NCBI GenBank assembly: GCA_028281625.1
Contig: JANQJN010000078.1
Span: forward strand, 1 to 64,000
Direction: 5' to 3'
Origin: Emcibacteraceae bacterium
GTDB lineage: Bacteria; Pseudomonadota; Alphaproteobacteria; Sphingomonadales; Emcibacteraceae
DNA: 64,000 bases
Shown here: piece by piece, positions 18,883 through 28,336 of the stretch
Position numbering within the stretch: the stretch's first letter is position 1
How the letters are laid out: every line of letters begins with the position of its first letter
Notes under the pieces: model-generated
Told to the model about the DNA's origin: nothing
Database searches by the model: none
The model's input: the letters and a program-made list of their open reading frames with translations, nothing else
Position numbers and translations under genes: made by a program

Positions 18883-20862
18883 ATGGCGGAAAAAGCCAGT
18901 AAGTCTGACAAAAGCACGGAAGCGGTAGATGCACCCGTGGTGGATAGCCAAAAAGCTGTCAAAAAAATGATCGCAGAAGCGAAGAAGCGCGGGTACATTA
19001 CGTACGACGCGCTTAATGAAGCGCTCCCACAAGATCAAATGTCATCAGAACAGATCGAAGACGTAATGACCATGCTTTCGGAAATGGGCATCAACGTGAT
19101 TGATAATGCCGATGCAGAGGTGGAAGAAGCTGCGGAAAAAGAAGAAGGTGCTGTTGCTACTCCAGAAAAGCCAGCAGAAAAGACGCCGGCAGACAGAACC
19201 GATGATCCGGTAAGAATGTATCTGCGTGAGATGGGCAGTGTGGAGCTGCTCTCCCGAGAAGGTGAAATCGCGATCGCAAAAAGGATTGAAGCCGGGCGCG
19301 AAACGATGATTTCTGGTCTTTGCGATAGCCCACTCACATTTAATGCGCTTGCCGCATGGGGTGAGATGCTTGAAGACGAAGAAATTCTACTTCGAGATGT
19401 AATTGACCTTGATGCCATGTATGGCAACGACCCGACCCAGGAATCAGATGCTACACCTGAAGCGGTTGCTGAAGATGAAGAACCGGAAGATGACGTCGCG
19501 AACACCGATGATGATGAGGAAGAAACAAACGGTGAAGAGGGCGAAGACGATCTGGATGATGGCGATGATGATGACGATGAAGATGATGGCAGCACCATGT
19601 CGCTGGCAACAATGGAAGAAGCTCTTCAGCCACGGGTCATGGAAACTTTCGCTGAAATTCGTAAAGTTCATAAGAAATTTGCGAAGCTTCAGGATCTGCG
19701 TCACGAATCCAATATCGGTAATGCGGAACTTTCACCAGCCCAGGAACGAAGATACCGCAAACTTAGCGATGAACTGATCGGACTTGTGAATAACCTGCGT
19801 CTGAATAATAACCGCATCGAAGCACTGCTCGAGCAACTTTACCATTCCAGTAAGCGCCTTATGGGTCTTGAAGGTAAGATGCTGCGCCTAGCCGAGCGTT
19901 ATAAAGTCAGCCGCAAAGCGTACCTTGAAAACTACTGGAGCCGTGAACTTGAGCCGGGCTGGGTCAAAGCAATGGCCAAGGACAAGGGCAAGGGCTGGGA
20001 TACATTTACCAAGAATGAAGCTGAAATTGTTCAGAACATGCGTGATCAGGTGGCGGAAATAGCTAAAGATGTAGGGCTCAATATTTCGGAGTTCCGTGTG
20101 ATCGTAAATAAAGTTCAAAAGGGTGAAAAAGAAGCGCGCATCGCCAAAAAAGAAATGGTGGAAGCCAACCTTCGTCTGGTGATTTCGATCGCTAAGAAAT
20201 ACACCAACCGCGGACTTCAGTTCCTTGATCTTATTCAGGAAGGAAACATTGGTCTTATGAAAGCGGTGGATAAGTTTGAATATCGCCGCGGCTATAAGTT
20301 CTCCACCTACGCCACTTGGTGGATCAGGCAGGCGATCACCCGATCAATTGCCGATCAGGCGCGGACCATCCGTATTCCGGTTCATATGATCGAAACCATC
20401 AACAAGTTGGTACGGACCGGCCGACAAATGATGCATGAAATCGGCCGTGAAGCGACGCCAGAAGAATTGGCCGCCCGTCTTTCCATGCCGCTTGAAAAAG
20501 TGCGCAAAGTGATGAAGATCGCCAAGGAGCCAATTTCCCTCGAAACACCGATTGGTGATGAGGAAGACAGCCACTTAGGGGACTTCATTGAAGACAAGAA
20601 TGCAATTCTTCCTGTGGATAGTGCGATACAGACAAATCTGCGTGATACAACGACACGAGTACTGGCTTCTCTGACACCACGTGAAGAGCGGGTACTGCGC
20701 ATGCGCTTTGGCATAGGAATGAATACGGATCACACCCTTGAAGAAGTGGGGCAGCAGTTCTCTGTGACCCGTGAACGTATCCGTCAGATTGAAGCGAAAG
20801 CCCTGCGCAAGCTTAAGCATCCAAGTCGTTCAAGAAAGCTCAGAAGCTTCTTGGATAAATAA
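18883..20862 (+). CDS. rpoD: Primary sigma factor RpoD (sigma 70)
   Basis: A 659-residue housekeeping sigma factor. Region 1.1 is at the N-terminus ([20 protein letters not shown]). Region 1.2 starts near [22 protein letters not shown] non-conserved, very acidic insert (about residues 185-240, rich in Asp and Glu) precedes the sigma-70 non-essential region. Region 2 includes [20 protein letters not shown] and the -10 recognition segment [20 protein letters not shown]. Region 4 has the helix-turn-helix [20 protein letters not shown]. All functional regions appear intact. Confidence 0.98.
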   Translation: MAEKASKSDKSTEAVDAPVVDSQKAVKKMIAEAKKRGYITYDALNEALPQDQMSSEQIEDVMTMLSEMGINVIDNADAEVEEAAEKEEGAVATPEKPAEKTPADRTDDPVRMYLREMGSVELLSREGEIAIAKRIEAGRETMISGLCDSPLTFNALAAWGEMLEDEEILLRDVIDLDAMYGNDPTQESDATPEAVAEDEEPEDDVANTDDDEEETNGEEGEDDLDDGDDDDDEDDGSTMSLATMEEALQPRVMETFAEIRKVHKKFAKLQDLRHESNIGNAELSPAQERRYRKLSDELIGLVNNLRLNNNRIEALLEQLYHSSKRLMGLEGKMLRLAERYKVSRKAYLENYWSRELEPGWVKAMAKDKGKGWDTFTKNEAEIVQNMRDQVAEIAKDVGLNISEFRVIVNKVQKGEKEARIAKKEMVEANLRLVISIAKKYTNRGLQFLDLIQEGNIGLMKAVDKFEYRRGYKFSTYATWWIRQAITRSIADQARTIRIPVHMIETINKLVRTGRQMMHEIGREATPEELAARLSMPLEKVRKVMKIAKEPISLETPIGDEEDSHLGDFIEDKNAILPVDSAIQTNLRDTTTRVLASLTPREERVLRMRFGIGMNTDHTLEEVGQQFSVTRERIRQIEAKALRKLKHPSRSRKLRSFLDK

Positions 20863-20882
20863 TCGCCGAAGGGGATTTTCAA

Positions 20883-21107
20883 ATGACCATGTGGGAAATG
20901 ATTGTATGGGTTGTGGGCCTTGGCACCATCGCCCATATCGTGCCAGAGTATCTAAAGGCCAGGGAAAAGGGCGTTTTTGATGAAGACAAAGGCAATGACA
21001 AAAATTATCTGGACCGTATCGAAAAACTTGAAGAGCGGATCAGAGTTCTTGAAAAAATAGCCACTGACAAAAGTAATAATCTTAAAGACGAAATTGACAG
21101 ATTGTAG
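20883..21107 (+). CDS. Small membrane protein with C-terminal coiled coil, PspB-like
   Basis: A 74-residue protein with one N-terminal membrane segment (MIVWVVGLGTIAHIV) and a charged C-terminal helix (YLDRIEKLEERIRVLEKIAT) predicted to be a coiled coil. Size, topology and the RIEKLEERIRVLEKI pattern resemble PspB, a regulator of the phage-shock envelope response. No pspA or pspC gene is next to it, so the functional link is tentative. It has a good AAGGGG ribosome-binding site and lies 20 bp after rpoD, suggesting co-transcription. Confidence 0.6.
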   Translation: MTMWEMIVWVVGLGTIAHIVPEYLKAREKGVFDEDKGNDKNYLDRIEKLEERIRVLEKIATDKSNNLKDEIDRL

Positions 21108-21126
21108 AGCTGAATTCACAATCTGA

Positions 21127-21170
21127 AAAAAATGCAGAGTGGGATCATTCTCCTCTGTATTCTTTTAAAA
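21127..21170 (+). terminator. Intrinsic terminator after the rpoD group
   Basis: A 9-bp stem with one G-U pair (AATGCAGAG at 21131-21139, CTCTGTATT at 21153-21161) is followed by CTTTT. It lies 20 bp after the PspB-like gene and before the tRNA, so it probably ends the yqeY-dnaG-rpoD transcript. Confidence 0.7.
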
Positions 21171-21201
21171 TAATCTGCTACTTAAAGCAGTCTTGTTTTG
21201 G

Positions 21202-21278
21202 GGGCCTGTAGCTCAGTTGGTTAGAGCAAACCGCTCATAACGGTTCGGTCGTAGGTTCGAGTCCTACCAGGCCCACCA
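21202..21278 (+). tRNA. tRNA with CAT anticodon, probably tRNA-Ile2
   Basis: A complete 77-nt cloverleaf with encoded CCA. The acceptor stem is GGGCCTG/CAGGCCC, the D-arm GCTC...GAGC, and the anticodon stem AACCG/CGGTT surrounds the loop CTCATAA (anticodon CAT). The T-arm is GTAGG/CCTAC and the discriminator is A. A CAT anticodon can be elongator Met, initiator Met or Ile2 (C34 changed to lysidine by TilS). The full G1-C72 pair argues against an initiator. The GGGCCTG acceptor stem resembles Ile tRNAs more than elongator Met, so Ile2 is favoured but not proved. Confidence 0.93.
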
Positions 21279-21542
21279 GCAAGGTTACGATCTTATCGGT
21301 CGCTCAGTCTCCTTGTGTATAGTGTTTATATATCAAAGGGTTACGGATTATACTTTGGTGAAATACAGGGTACAAAAGCGCAAATATAGCCATTTTCAAC
21401 ATCAAATAATCCAAAGTCTCTGAGTGAAGTCGAAGTGGCCTGTGTTTTCAGCTTGTGTGTTTTGCTGATTGAGTTGAATTTCTTGTGGCAAAAAGCTGTG
21501 CTTCTAGTAACCCTCTTTAAATATTTTTGTTCATTAAATCGA

Positions 21543-21580
21543 AAAACCTTATTAATGCTGTTGTAAATTGGTGGCTTTGT
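21543..21580. repeat. 38-nt dispersed repeat, copy 1
   Basis: This segment matches 58601-58638 at 33 of 38 positions without gaps. The shared ends are AAAACCTTATTAA and GGTGGCTTTGT. Here it covers the last codons and stop of the ABC-type membrane protein gene. The other copy lies in a non-coding region. Confidence 0.75.
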
Positions 21581-22454
21581 CAGAATGAGCAGAATTGTGC
21601 TCTTTATCCTTACCGTTAATCCGGTTCATTATTTCCGAAAGTCTTGACCAGTTTTGAAGAGCCATGGGAAGCACCAAAGAGGATTCAACAAATTCCCAAG
21701 AATAACTGATAATAGCAAATATAGTTCCGACAGTAATTTTAATATGAGTAACTGAGTACCAGAGATTAAAAACGATGAACCCGAGCAAGACCGCAAAAAT
21801 TGCGCCGTAGACATATGCTTCCGTATCTGAGATGCGAACCTCAAGTTTACGTACTCTATCCAAATGGGCAAAAATGCTGTTTCTTTTTCGTGTCTCGAGG
21901 ATGCTGACTTGCCGCTCTGTCTGGTGATTGAGATCTTCATTCAGACGGTAGAACCTTCCGTGACAAACACCATAAATGATTAACATTAAAATGGCCGCCC
22001 CCAGAGCGGCAGCGCAGAGCATAACATGGAAAGAGAATAATATAATCAGTGAAGCGATCAGTTGAACAGATGACGTCATTAGGACCGGCACTTCCTGTTC
22101 CAGGAAATCCACCAACTCCCGGCTCATACCCAATCTCGCATTAATATTCGATACCGGAATATTTTGAGATCTTTTAACAAGTTCATGACCGAGTTCAACG
22201 CGTATATCACCATATGCACGTGTGTCATAAATACGCCTTAAAACGCTCATACCGGTCAGACCAATTAAGATTGCGGAAAGCTGCCAAAGAGGAACTATGT
22301 CATCAGCCAAAAGCCCGTCAATGGCAAGGCCCATAAACATTGGGATGAGTACCATCAACACTGTCTCACAAAGTGTCAGAAACCATGTGACACTAATCGG
22401 TCCTGAAAATGTTTTGAGTAACGTTGTGACTGTTAGTGCTCTACCCCTGAACAT
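21552..22454 (-). CDS. ABC-type six-helix transmembrane protein without ATPase domain
   Basis: A protein of about 300 residues with six hydrophobic segments arranged like the membrane domain of type I ABC exporters (for example VTWFLTLCETVLMVLIPMFM, then VQLIASLIILFSFHVMLCAA). The nucleotide-binding half (Walker A, LSGGQ) is missing; the protein ends soon after the sixth helix, and no ATPase gene is adjacent. The chosen start is ATG 22454, 6 nt after AGAGG; an in-frame GTG lies at 22478. It overlaps the end of the RND gene by 14 nt and is therefore probably translated with it. Stand-alone six-helix ABC proteins are known as a family, but their role is unclear. Confidence 0.8.
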   Translation of the reverse strand: MFRGRALTVTTLLKTFSGPISVTWFLTLCETVLMVLIPMFMGLAIDGLLADDIVPLWQLSAILIGLTGMSVLRRIYDTRAYGDIRVELGHELVKRSQNIPVSNINARLGMSRELVDFLEQEVPVLMTSSVQLIASLIILFSFHVMLCAAALGAAILMLIIYGVCHGRFYRLNEDLNHQTERQVSILETRKRNSIFAHLDRVRKLEVRISDTEAYVYGAIFAVLLGFIVFNLWYSVTHIKITVGTIFAIISYSWEFVESSLVLPMALQNWSRLSEIMNRINGKDKEHNSAHSDKATNLQQH

Positions 22455-25400
22455 CTGCAACCTCTTTCCCTTTTTCACTTTTTAAAAGTGTTTTTAGGTC
22501 TTCGGTAATGGCGATCAGAACGGGTACCAGCAAAAGCATCAAGGCCGTACCAAATATTTCCCCAAAAGCCAGTGATACGGCAGCAGGAATAAGATATTGT
22601 GCTTGCTCCGATGTTTCTGTCAGTAGCGGTAGAAGACCAATAACCGTTGTCGCCGTAGTTAAAAAGATGGCTCTAAATCTTCCCATACCAGCATCCTGAA
22701 GTGCATCGGGTACAGATAGTCCCTGCTCACGGGCCTGATTATAACGGGTTATCAATACCAAACTGTCGTTGATCACAACACCCGTAAGGGCCATCATTCC
22801 GAAAAAAGACAGAACAGAAAGTGATAACCCCATCATAAGGTGCCCCACTGCAGCACCTATAAAACCAAAAGGAACGATGGCCAAAATGATTAGTGGCTGC
22901 CCATAAGATTTAAGTGGAACCGCCATCAACACATAAATCAAAACCGCTGCCAACAGCAAAGCGCGCTTCATTCCTCCCTGAATTTCGCCAATTTCTTCCA
23001 GTTCACCGGCCTTTTTGAAGGTTACACCGGGATATTTGGCGATTAAGACTGGAACGAGCTGACTAAAGACCGCCTGCCCGATTTCCTCAGGAGCGACCAC
23101 CGAGCGATCAATTGATGCAGCCACGGTGTTAACACGTTTGCCATTTTCACGGTGAACAACGCCGGAGATATAACCACCTTTAACGTCTGCAATTGATTGG
23201 AACGGCACCCATTCTCCCATATTGCTTCTTAAATAAGTGTGTTGCAGGTCATCAATCGTATCACGGGCACCAGTGGCATTTTGTACCATCACCCTGTATT
23301 CCGTACCGGATTTTCTGATTTTCTGAACCTCTGCACCGCCAAAAGAATTTCCCAGTTGTGATGCTAACGTCTCCGTATTAAAGCCGAGGGTGCGTGCTTC
23401 CGGTTTTAACGTTATTCCAATTTCTGGCTGACCTGCCTGAAGTGTATCGCGAACGCTGCTCACTCCGTCGATCTTGCCCAGGAAATCTCGCAGATCTTTA
23501 CTGGCCGAACGAAGAAATTCTTCATCTTTTGAATATACCTGGATCTGAAACCCGCCACCAAGTTCTTCGGAACCCGTAAACTGAAGTTCAGTTGTGCCCT
23601 CTACCTGCCCGGTTTGATCACGCCATTCTCGGGTGATATCAAGTATACCAACATCGCCCCTTTCTGATACAGGAGTCAATTCAGCATATATTTGTGCGGA
23701 ACCGGCGTTTGGCATCTGCAGAAACATTGATCTTATCGGTGGTTGGTCCAGGTCATTCAGCTCTTGAATGTCCCTGTTCAGGTTTTCACCAACCGTTCTG
23801 ATGTGCTCCAAATTTGCTCTGGTCAGTTGATAGGGTGCTCTTGCATCCATTTCTAGAGTGATTGTAATAATCTGTCCCGGCACTTCTGGAAAGAAAACAG
23901 ATTTTATTTTTCCCTGCCACATCAACCCTAGTCCCAATAGACCAGCCGAAATGAACAGAATAAGAGCGGAGTAGCGGTACCTTACGGCGCCATTCAGCAC
24001 CGGCTGATAAATTCTGTCACGAAACCGATTTAAGTATCGCTGTGCGATCTTTTGAATTTTTCCCCACCACTGTGCGATTACAAAACGCGGGCGCTGCTCT
24101 ATATCTGTGTGGGCAAGGTGAGCCGGAAGAATGAACTTGCTTTCTATTAAGGAAAAAACAAGTGCGAAAATCACAATCCCGGAAAACCCGGCGAGAACCT
24201 TTCCCAGCGGATTATCAAGCAACAGCATCGGAAAGAAAGCCGCTATTGTTGTAAGCACGCCAAAAACTGTTGCCACCGCAACCTTAGCCACGCCTTTTTC
24301 GGTGGCACGGAATGGATCGCTGTTCTTCTGACGTGCTTCATATACACTTTCACCAACGACAACCGCATCATCCACCAAAATCCCAAGCACAATAATCAAA
24401 CCAAATGTGGTGACATCATTAAGGGAGTAATCCACCCATTTCGATCCGGCAACTGCGATGGCTCCCGCAATGGAAACCGGGATACCCAGAGCCACCCAGA
24501 AAGCCAGACGTACATCGAGAAATATTGACAGCATCAGTATGACCAGCAACAAACCCTGAATACCGTTATTTTTCAGAAGCTCAAGCCGCTCAGATATATA
24601 GTCTGCGCTATCTCCCCAAATGGTTATATCAACATTGGAAGGAAGTTGATTTTTAAAGGAAGCGACAACATTGTGCGCCACTTCAGATACATGAAGAAGA
24701 TTTTCCTTCTGGCCGATAAGTATCTCCATACCGGCAGTTGGGTCACCATTAAAGCGGTAGAGGTAATCTCCTTCTTTAAATGTATCTCTGACTGACGCAA
24801 TATCACCCAGCAGAATAGATGTTCCATCAGCTCTTTCAATGATTGGAATTCGCGCATATTCCGTAGAAAATTTAGCCCTGTCATCTGCTTTAAGGTATAT
24901 AAAACCACCATTGGTTTTTAACGTGCCTGATTGATAATCCAGTGAACTGGCACGGATCTGACTGACCACATCCGCCACCGTCAGGTTTAACCTTTGCAGC
25001 ATTTGCGGTTCCACCTCAATTTTCATTTCTCTTTCAAATAATCCCCAACTATTCAGTCGGGAAAGCTCCGGTTGCGCGAGAAGCTCTTCTCTAAGACGCT
25101 CGGAGAGTTTTTGAAGTGTCGCGGGATCAGTCTGGCCATGAAGGTTCAGATACAGGGCAGGAAAATCGAAGCCGCTGTCATCAATTATTGGACGTTTAAC
25201 AACTGCAGGGAAGTCAACAATTGCATCAATCCTCAAGCGCACTTTATCAAGCAATTTTTGCAGATCCTGTCCGCCCGCTCGGCGCACATATATAGTGGAT
25301 ATATCATTTGTGGACTGAGACGTAATGCTGCGCACGCCTTCCAGACCTTCGAGAGCTTTCTCGATCTTTTGCGTGATATGCTCGTCGACCTGAGCGCCGG

Positions 25401-25566
25401 AAGCGCCGGGGTAGAAGGTTGAAATAGTTACATTTTCCGATGGCATTCTGGGAAAACCTTCAATACGCATATCGGATATTGTGAGAAACCCAAGAAACAG
25501 AATGAAGACCATCATCAAGTTCGCAGCAACAGGGTTTCGGATGAACCAGGCGGTTAAAAAATGCAT
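22441..25566 (-). CDS. RND family efflux pump inner-membrane transporter
   Basis: A 1041-residue proton-driven exporter of the AcrB/HAE-1-like superfamily. It has the expected two-fold layout: helix 1 near residues 12-30, a large periplasmic loop, helices 2-6 near 335-480, then a repeat of this plan. The proton-relay Asp pair is in LGILVDDAVVVGESVYEA of helix 4. The second half holds GVVINDSLVLITRYNQAREQ. It follows the membrane fusion protein gene by 3 bp and overlaps the ABC-type gene. No outer-membrane factor gene is adjacent, so a TolC-like partner would come from elsewhere. The substrate is unknown. Confidence 0.95.
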   Translation of the reverse strand: MHFLTAWFIRNPVAANLMMVFILFLGFLTISDMRIEGFPRMPSENVTISTFYPGASGAQVDEHITQKIEKALEGLEGVRSITSQSTNDISTIYVRRAGGQDLQKLLDKVRLRIDAIVDFPAVVKRPIIDDSGFDFPALYLNLHGQTDPATLQKLSERLREELLAQPELSRLNSWGLFEREMKIEVEPQMLQRLNLTVADVVSQIRASSLDYQSGTLKTNGGFIYLKADDRAKFSTEYARIPIIERADGTSILLGDIASVRDTFKEGDYLYRFNGDPTAGMEILIGQKENLLHVSEVAHNVVASFKNQLPSNVDITIWGDSADYISERLELLKNNGIQGLLLVILMLSIFLDVRLAFWVALGIPVSIAGAIAVAGSKWVDYSLNDVTTFGLIIVLGILVDDAVVVGESVYEARQKNSDPFRATEKGVAKVAVATVFGVLTTIAAFFPMLLLDNPLGKVLAGFSGIVIFALVFSLIESKFILPAHLAHTDIEQRPRFVIAQWWGKIQKIAQRYLNRFRDRIYQPVLNGAVRYRYSALILFISAGLLGLGLMWQGKIKSVFFPEVPGQIITITLEMDARAPYQLTRANLEHIRTVGENLNRDIQELNDLDQPPIRSMFLQMPNAGSAQIYAELTPVSERGDVGILDITREWRDQTGQVEGTTELQFTGSEELGGGFQIQVYSKDEEFLRSASKDLRDFLGKIDGVSSVRDTLQAGQPEIGITLKPEARTLGFNTETLASQLGNSFGGAEVQKIRKSGTEYRVMVQNATGARDTIDDLQHTYLRSNMGEWVPFQSIADVKGGYISGVVHRENGKRVNTVAASIDRSVVAPEEIGQAVFSQLVPVLIAKYPGVTFKKAGELEEIGEIQGGMKRALLLAAVLIYVLMAVPLKSYGQPLIILAIVPFGFIGAAVGHLMMGLSLSVLSFFGMMALTGVVINDSLVLITRYNQAREQGLSVPDALQDAGMGRFRAIFLTTATTVIGLLPLLTETSEQAQYLIPAAVSLAFGEIFGTALMLLLVPVLIAITEDLKTLLKSEKGKEVADVQG

Positions 25567-25569
25567 AAC

Positions 25570-26784
25570 TTAATACTCCCTTTCCTGTGCTCGAACTATT
25601 TGACCCGGTAAAAAAGAAACAAGCGGCGTGGTGGCAACTCGCCATTTAGCTGTTTTTTCTTCTGTTTTAATTATTACCCGGTCTTGACTGCGAAAAAGAA
25701 GGTCTGGTGTCGTACGTTGTAAGCGATCCTCCTGGTCCAGATACCAAATATAGCCCTCCTGGGTATATGCTGATTCCGGTATATCGAGTGCATCCGTGAT
25801 GCTTATACCAGGAAGTGAAACGCGAACAAAATCGCCGGAAAGAACGTCTAAGGAGGTGTTATTACTTATCTCCAGAAAAACTTGATACTGACGTGTTGCT
25901 TCATTGAGGAAACCTCCGCCCATTCGGACCTTCGCTTCTGCAATCATGTTATTGTTCTGATCATAGATCTGAGCAATAGAGCCGCTCAGTGGTTTCTTAA
26001 GCAGGTTCCAGTCCTTACGGCTAAGTTGAGCAATCAACTCAAATGTCCTGTTATCAGAAAGTCTGACAAGCGGATCTCCTGGATTAACCGCCGCACCAAG
26101 GCTTACAAAACGTTCCGTTATGAACCCGGAAAATGGTGCCGTTATTGTTGTATCCTTCAATTGTTTTTTAGCTGCTGCTACACGTGCTTCTGCGGATAAA
26201 ACCGAACTTCTGGCGATTTCCAGTTGTGGCAGTTTAAGCGCCAGATCATTTGGCGGTGTAATCCCGTTTCTTTCAAAATCCCTGCTGACAACTTTTGTTG
26301 CATTTTCAGCATGTAAAAGAGCGAGTTTTGTCTCCTTTAACATCAACTCAGCTGCCGCGAGCTCTGCAGCATACTGACTGTTTTCAAGTTCCATCAGTAT
26401 GGTGCCCGCCTCAACAAATTCACCTGCAAATGCATGATCTGTGACCCGCACAATTTGACCGGATACAGCAGCACGCAGCTCAGTGGACCAGCGTGGCCGC
26501 ACTTCCGTAAAAGAATTTATGATTGCGGTTTGCGGACCTGTTGAAATATGTTCGACAGATACCAATTGTGGGAGTGCCGCTTCCTTGCGTTCCTCTACAT
26601 CAACGGTATCTTCTATCGAACCAAGAAAAAAGATCACCGCCACAAATACAAATAATGAAGATATGATCCAACGGCGGCGTACATTCTTCTTATCAGATAA
26701 CAAAGATTGTTTGACATTGCCGTCGTCCGGCGAACGTCTTTCTGGTTTGCTATTTTCGATGACATCACGGTTTTTATCAGACAT
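25570..26784 (-). CDS. RND efflux periplasmic adaptor (membrane fusion protein)
   Basis: A 404-residue HlyD/AcrA-type adaptor linking the RND pump to an outer-membrane channel. A single N-terminal membrane anchor is at residues about 38-56 (WIISSLFVFVAVIFFLGSI). A lipoyl-like half-motif (VSGQIVRVTDHAFAGEFVEA), an alpha-hairpin region (residues about 140-190; AAELAAAELMLKETKLALLH) and a second lipoyl half (TITAPFSGFITERFVSLGAA) follow in the usual order. It is the first gene of the operon, with an AGAGGTGA ribosome-binding site, and its promoter faces the TetR gene across two palindromic operators. Confidence 0.94.
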   Translation of the reverse strand: MSDKNRDVIENSKPERRSPDDGNVKQSLLSDKKNVRRRWIISSLFVFVAVIFFLGSIEDTVDVEERKEAALPQLVSVEHISTGPQTAIINSFTEVRPRWSTELRAAVSGQIVRVTDHAFAGEFVEAGTILMELENSQYAAELAAAELMLKETKLALLHAENATKVVSRDFERNGITPPNDLALKLPQLEIARSSVLSAEARVAAAKKQLKDTTITAPFSGFITERFVSLGAAVNPGDPLVRLSDNRTFELIAQLSRKDWNLLKKPLSGSIAQIYDQNNNMIAEAKVRMGGGFLNEATRQYQVFLEISNNTSLDVLSGDFVRVSLPGISITDALDIPESAYTQEGYIWYLDQEDRLQRTTPDLLFRSQDRVIIKTEEKTAKWRVATTPLVSFLPGQIVRAQEREY

Positions 26785-26820
26785 ACACTATCACCTCTGG
26801 ATGTAGATATATAAATATTT

Positions 26821-26875
26821 ATGAAACACACTTGTCTCATAGCGCAAAATATATTATGATACAAGTGTGTTTCAT
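26821..26875. promoter_or_regulatory. Pair of palindromic TetR-type operators between efflux operon and tetR
   Basis: Two 20-bp imperfect palindromes of form ATGAnACAnnnnTGTnTCAT lie at 26821-26840 and 26856-26875. They are also mirror images of each other: an 18-bp perfect inverted repeat joins 26818-26835 and 26861-26878. Their centres are 35 bp apart, and both lie in the 110-bp gap between the divergent MFP and TetR starts. The obvious inference is that the adjacent TetR protein binds both sites and represses both promoters. Confidence 0.85.
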
Positions 26876-26894
26876 AAAAAAGAGTGGAATTAAT

Positions 26895-27473
26895 ATGAAA
26901 AATCCAACTGATAAACGTGCGCAGCGTTCCAAAAAAGCCTTATTACGTGCGGGTTTAGAGCAACTTAATGTTAATCGGGAAGCCTCACTTTCTGACATAG
27001 CTGCTCATGCTAAAGTCGGGCGGGCGACATTGTATCGACAATATGAAAACCGCGAATCATTGATAAAAGCTGTGGCAATATATTGTTTTGACCGCTTTGA
27101 TGAAGTGACGTCAGATCTTGAGAGTGAAGCTCAATCCGGAATGGATGCCATTCGTATTATATTTAAACAAGTTATGCCCCTTACCGAAGAATTTCAATTT
27201 CTGATTAATTTGGAAAATTTCATCGATGATTACCCAGAAATTGATGAAATGAACAAAAAAATTCAGCGGGAAATGTTTGAACTAATCGAGTATGCAAAAA
27301 ACGAAGGGAGTGTCGATAAATCTCTGCCTACCGATTGGATTGCTCATTTTATAGATGGTTTGTTTGTTGCGGGCTGGCTTCAGATAAGAAGTGAAAAATA
27401 CACCGATGAGGAAGTTTCAAAGTTGGCGTTTCAAAGCTTCCGAAAAGCAGTAAGACCATCTATTCCCACTTAG
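26895..27473 (+). CDS. TetR/AcrR family regulator of the adjacent efflux operon
   Basis: A protein of about 192 residues starting with ATG at 26895 (MKNPTDKRAQRSKKALLRAG). The frame is open further upstream, but that extension would run through the operator palindrome and shows no homology. The N-terminal helix-turn-helix covers residues about 10-55 (ASLSDIAAHAKVGRATLYRQ). The C-terminal ligand domain is variable, as is usual. It is divergent from the MFP-RND-ABC operon, the standard arrangement for a local repressor that is released by a pump substrate. The ligand cannot be guessed from sequence. Confidence 0.92.
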   Translation: MKNPTDKRAQRSKKALLRAGLEQLNVNREASLSDIAAHAKVGRATLYRQYENRESLIKAVAIYCFDRFDEVTSDLESEAQSGMDAIRIIFKQVMPLTEEFQFLINLENFIDDYPEIDEMNKKIQREMFELIEYAKNEGSVDKSLPTDWIAHFIDGLFVAGWLQIRSEKYTDEEVSKLAFQSFRKAVRPSIPT

Positions 27474-27532
27474 TAACTTAATAATTTAGACGTAGTAATT
27501 ATACGAAAATTTCCTACGTGATGAGGATTATA

Positions 27533-28186
27533 ATGAAAAAAATATTTTTTGGTTTTTCAATAATATTTGTAACCGCTCAATTCATTTTCTCAATTTCTCA
27601 CGCTGAAACCCGCAACTATGAGGTATTGGTAGATGATAAACTAGCCGGTATGTTGCAGGAAGAAGTAATATTTAGCACGGATGGTCAAACAGAAGTAAAT
27701 TCATTTTTTCAGGTAAAGTTTAAATATCTTTTATGGTCAGTTTCTCTTTCTGAAAAGACTAGCGCTATTTACAAAAATAACTCGTTGCTTTCTTTCAGTG
27801 TTGAAGAAGAAATAGATAATGAAATACGAACTTTCAAAGGAGAGATAAAGGATAAAGTGCTTTCTATAAGAAGCACAGAAGATAAAAATGAGATAAAACA
27901 AACTTTCAACACAGATGATTTTCAGCTATCCAGCCTTAGTTCCGGAAAAACACAATATAACGTTATGAAGAACTTAGTGGCAGGAGATACTATTAAAACA
28001 CTGTTTATATCTGAAATGAAAATTTATCCGATTATAATTAAATCTGTTTCTAAAGAAGCGCGCGAGTCAGGTGATGTGCTCAAAGTACGTCATTCGGGTG
28101 AAAACGGGGATGTTTACTATGAGTTAAGTAGTGAAGGAATTTTGCTTAACTACGAAGAAGACGGAATGAGGATTATTCTAAAGTAA
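27533..28186 (+). CDS. Secreted protein of unknown function, DUF6134-like
   Basis: A protein of about 217 residues with a clear Sec signal peptide (KKIFFGFSIIFVTAQFIFSI, cleavage after SHA near residue 24). The start is ATG 27533, placed 6 nt after AGGA. The mature part is rich in beta-type segments (RNYEVLVDDKLAGMLQEEVI; later SEGILLNYEEDGMRIILK) and looks like a periplasmic beta-sheet protein. The pattern, including a final short sugar-like or lipid-like binding fold, resembles proteins labelled DUF6134, but I hold this assignment loosely. It lies 59 bp after tetR on the same strand. Confidence 0.55.
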   Translation: MKKIFFGFSIIFVTAQFIFSISHAETRNYEVLVDDKLAGMLQEEVIFSTDGQTEVNSFFQVKFKYLLWSVSLSEKTSAIYKNNSLLSFSVEEEIDNEIRTFKGEIKDKVLSIRSTEDKNEIKQTFNTDDFQLSSLSSGKTQYNVMKNLVAGDTIKTLFISEMKIYPIIIKSVSKEARESGDVLKVRHSGENGDVYYELSSEGILLNYEEDGMRIILK

Positions 28187-28336
28187 TGTATTTTAAGGTC
28201 GAGGGGCAATTTGCTAACAGGCATACAAGCTACTAACATACAATTTGGCGCATTTTTATGACCTCAAATAACCTCTTAAGTTATTGAAATATAACTACTG
28301 AACGACTAAAATCGAAGCTCTCCGAAGGTAGAGACC

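Noticed and set aside
18305-18934. Open frame of 209 codons opposite the end of dnaG
   Set aside because: It is Ser-rich low-complexity sequence arising from the antisense of Glu-rich dnaG codons.
19444-19704. Antisense frames rich in His and Ile within rpoD
   Set aside because: They are the complement of the repeated GAT/GAC codons in the acidic insert of the sigma factor. No ribosome-binding site or homology supports them.
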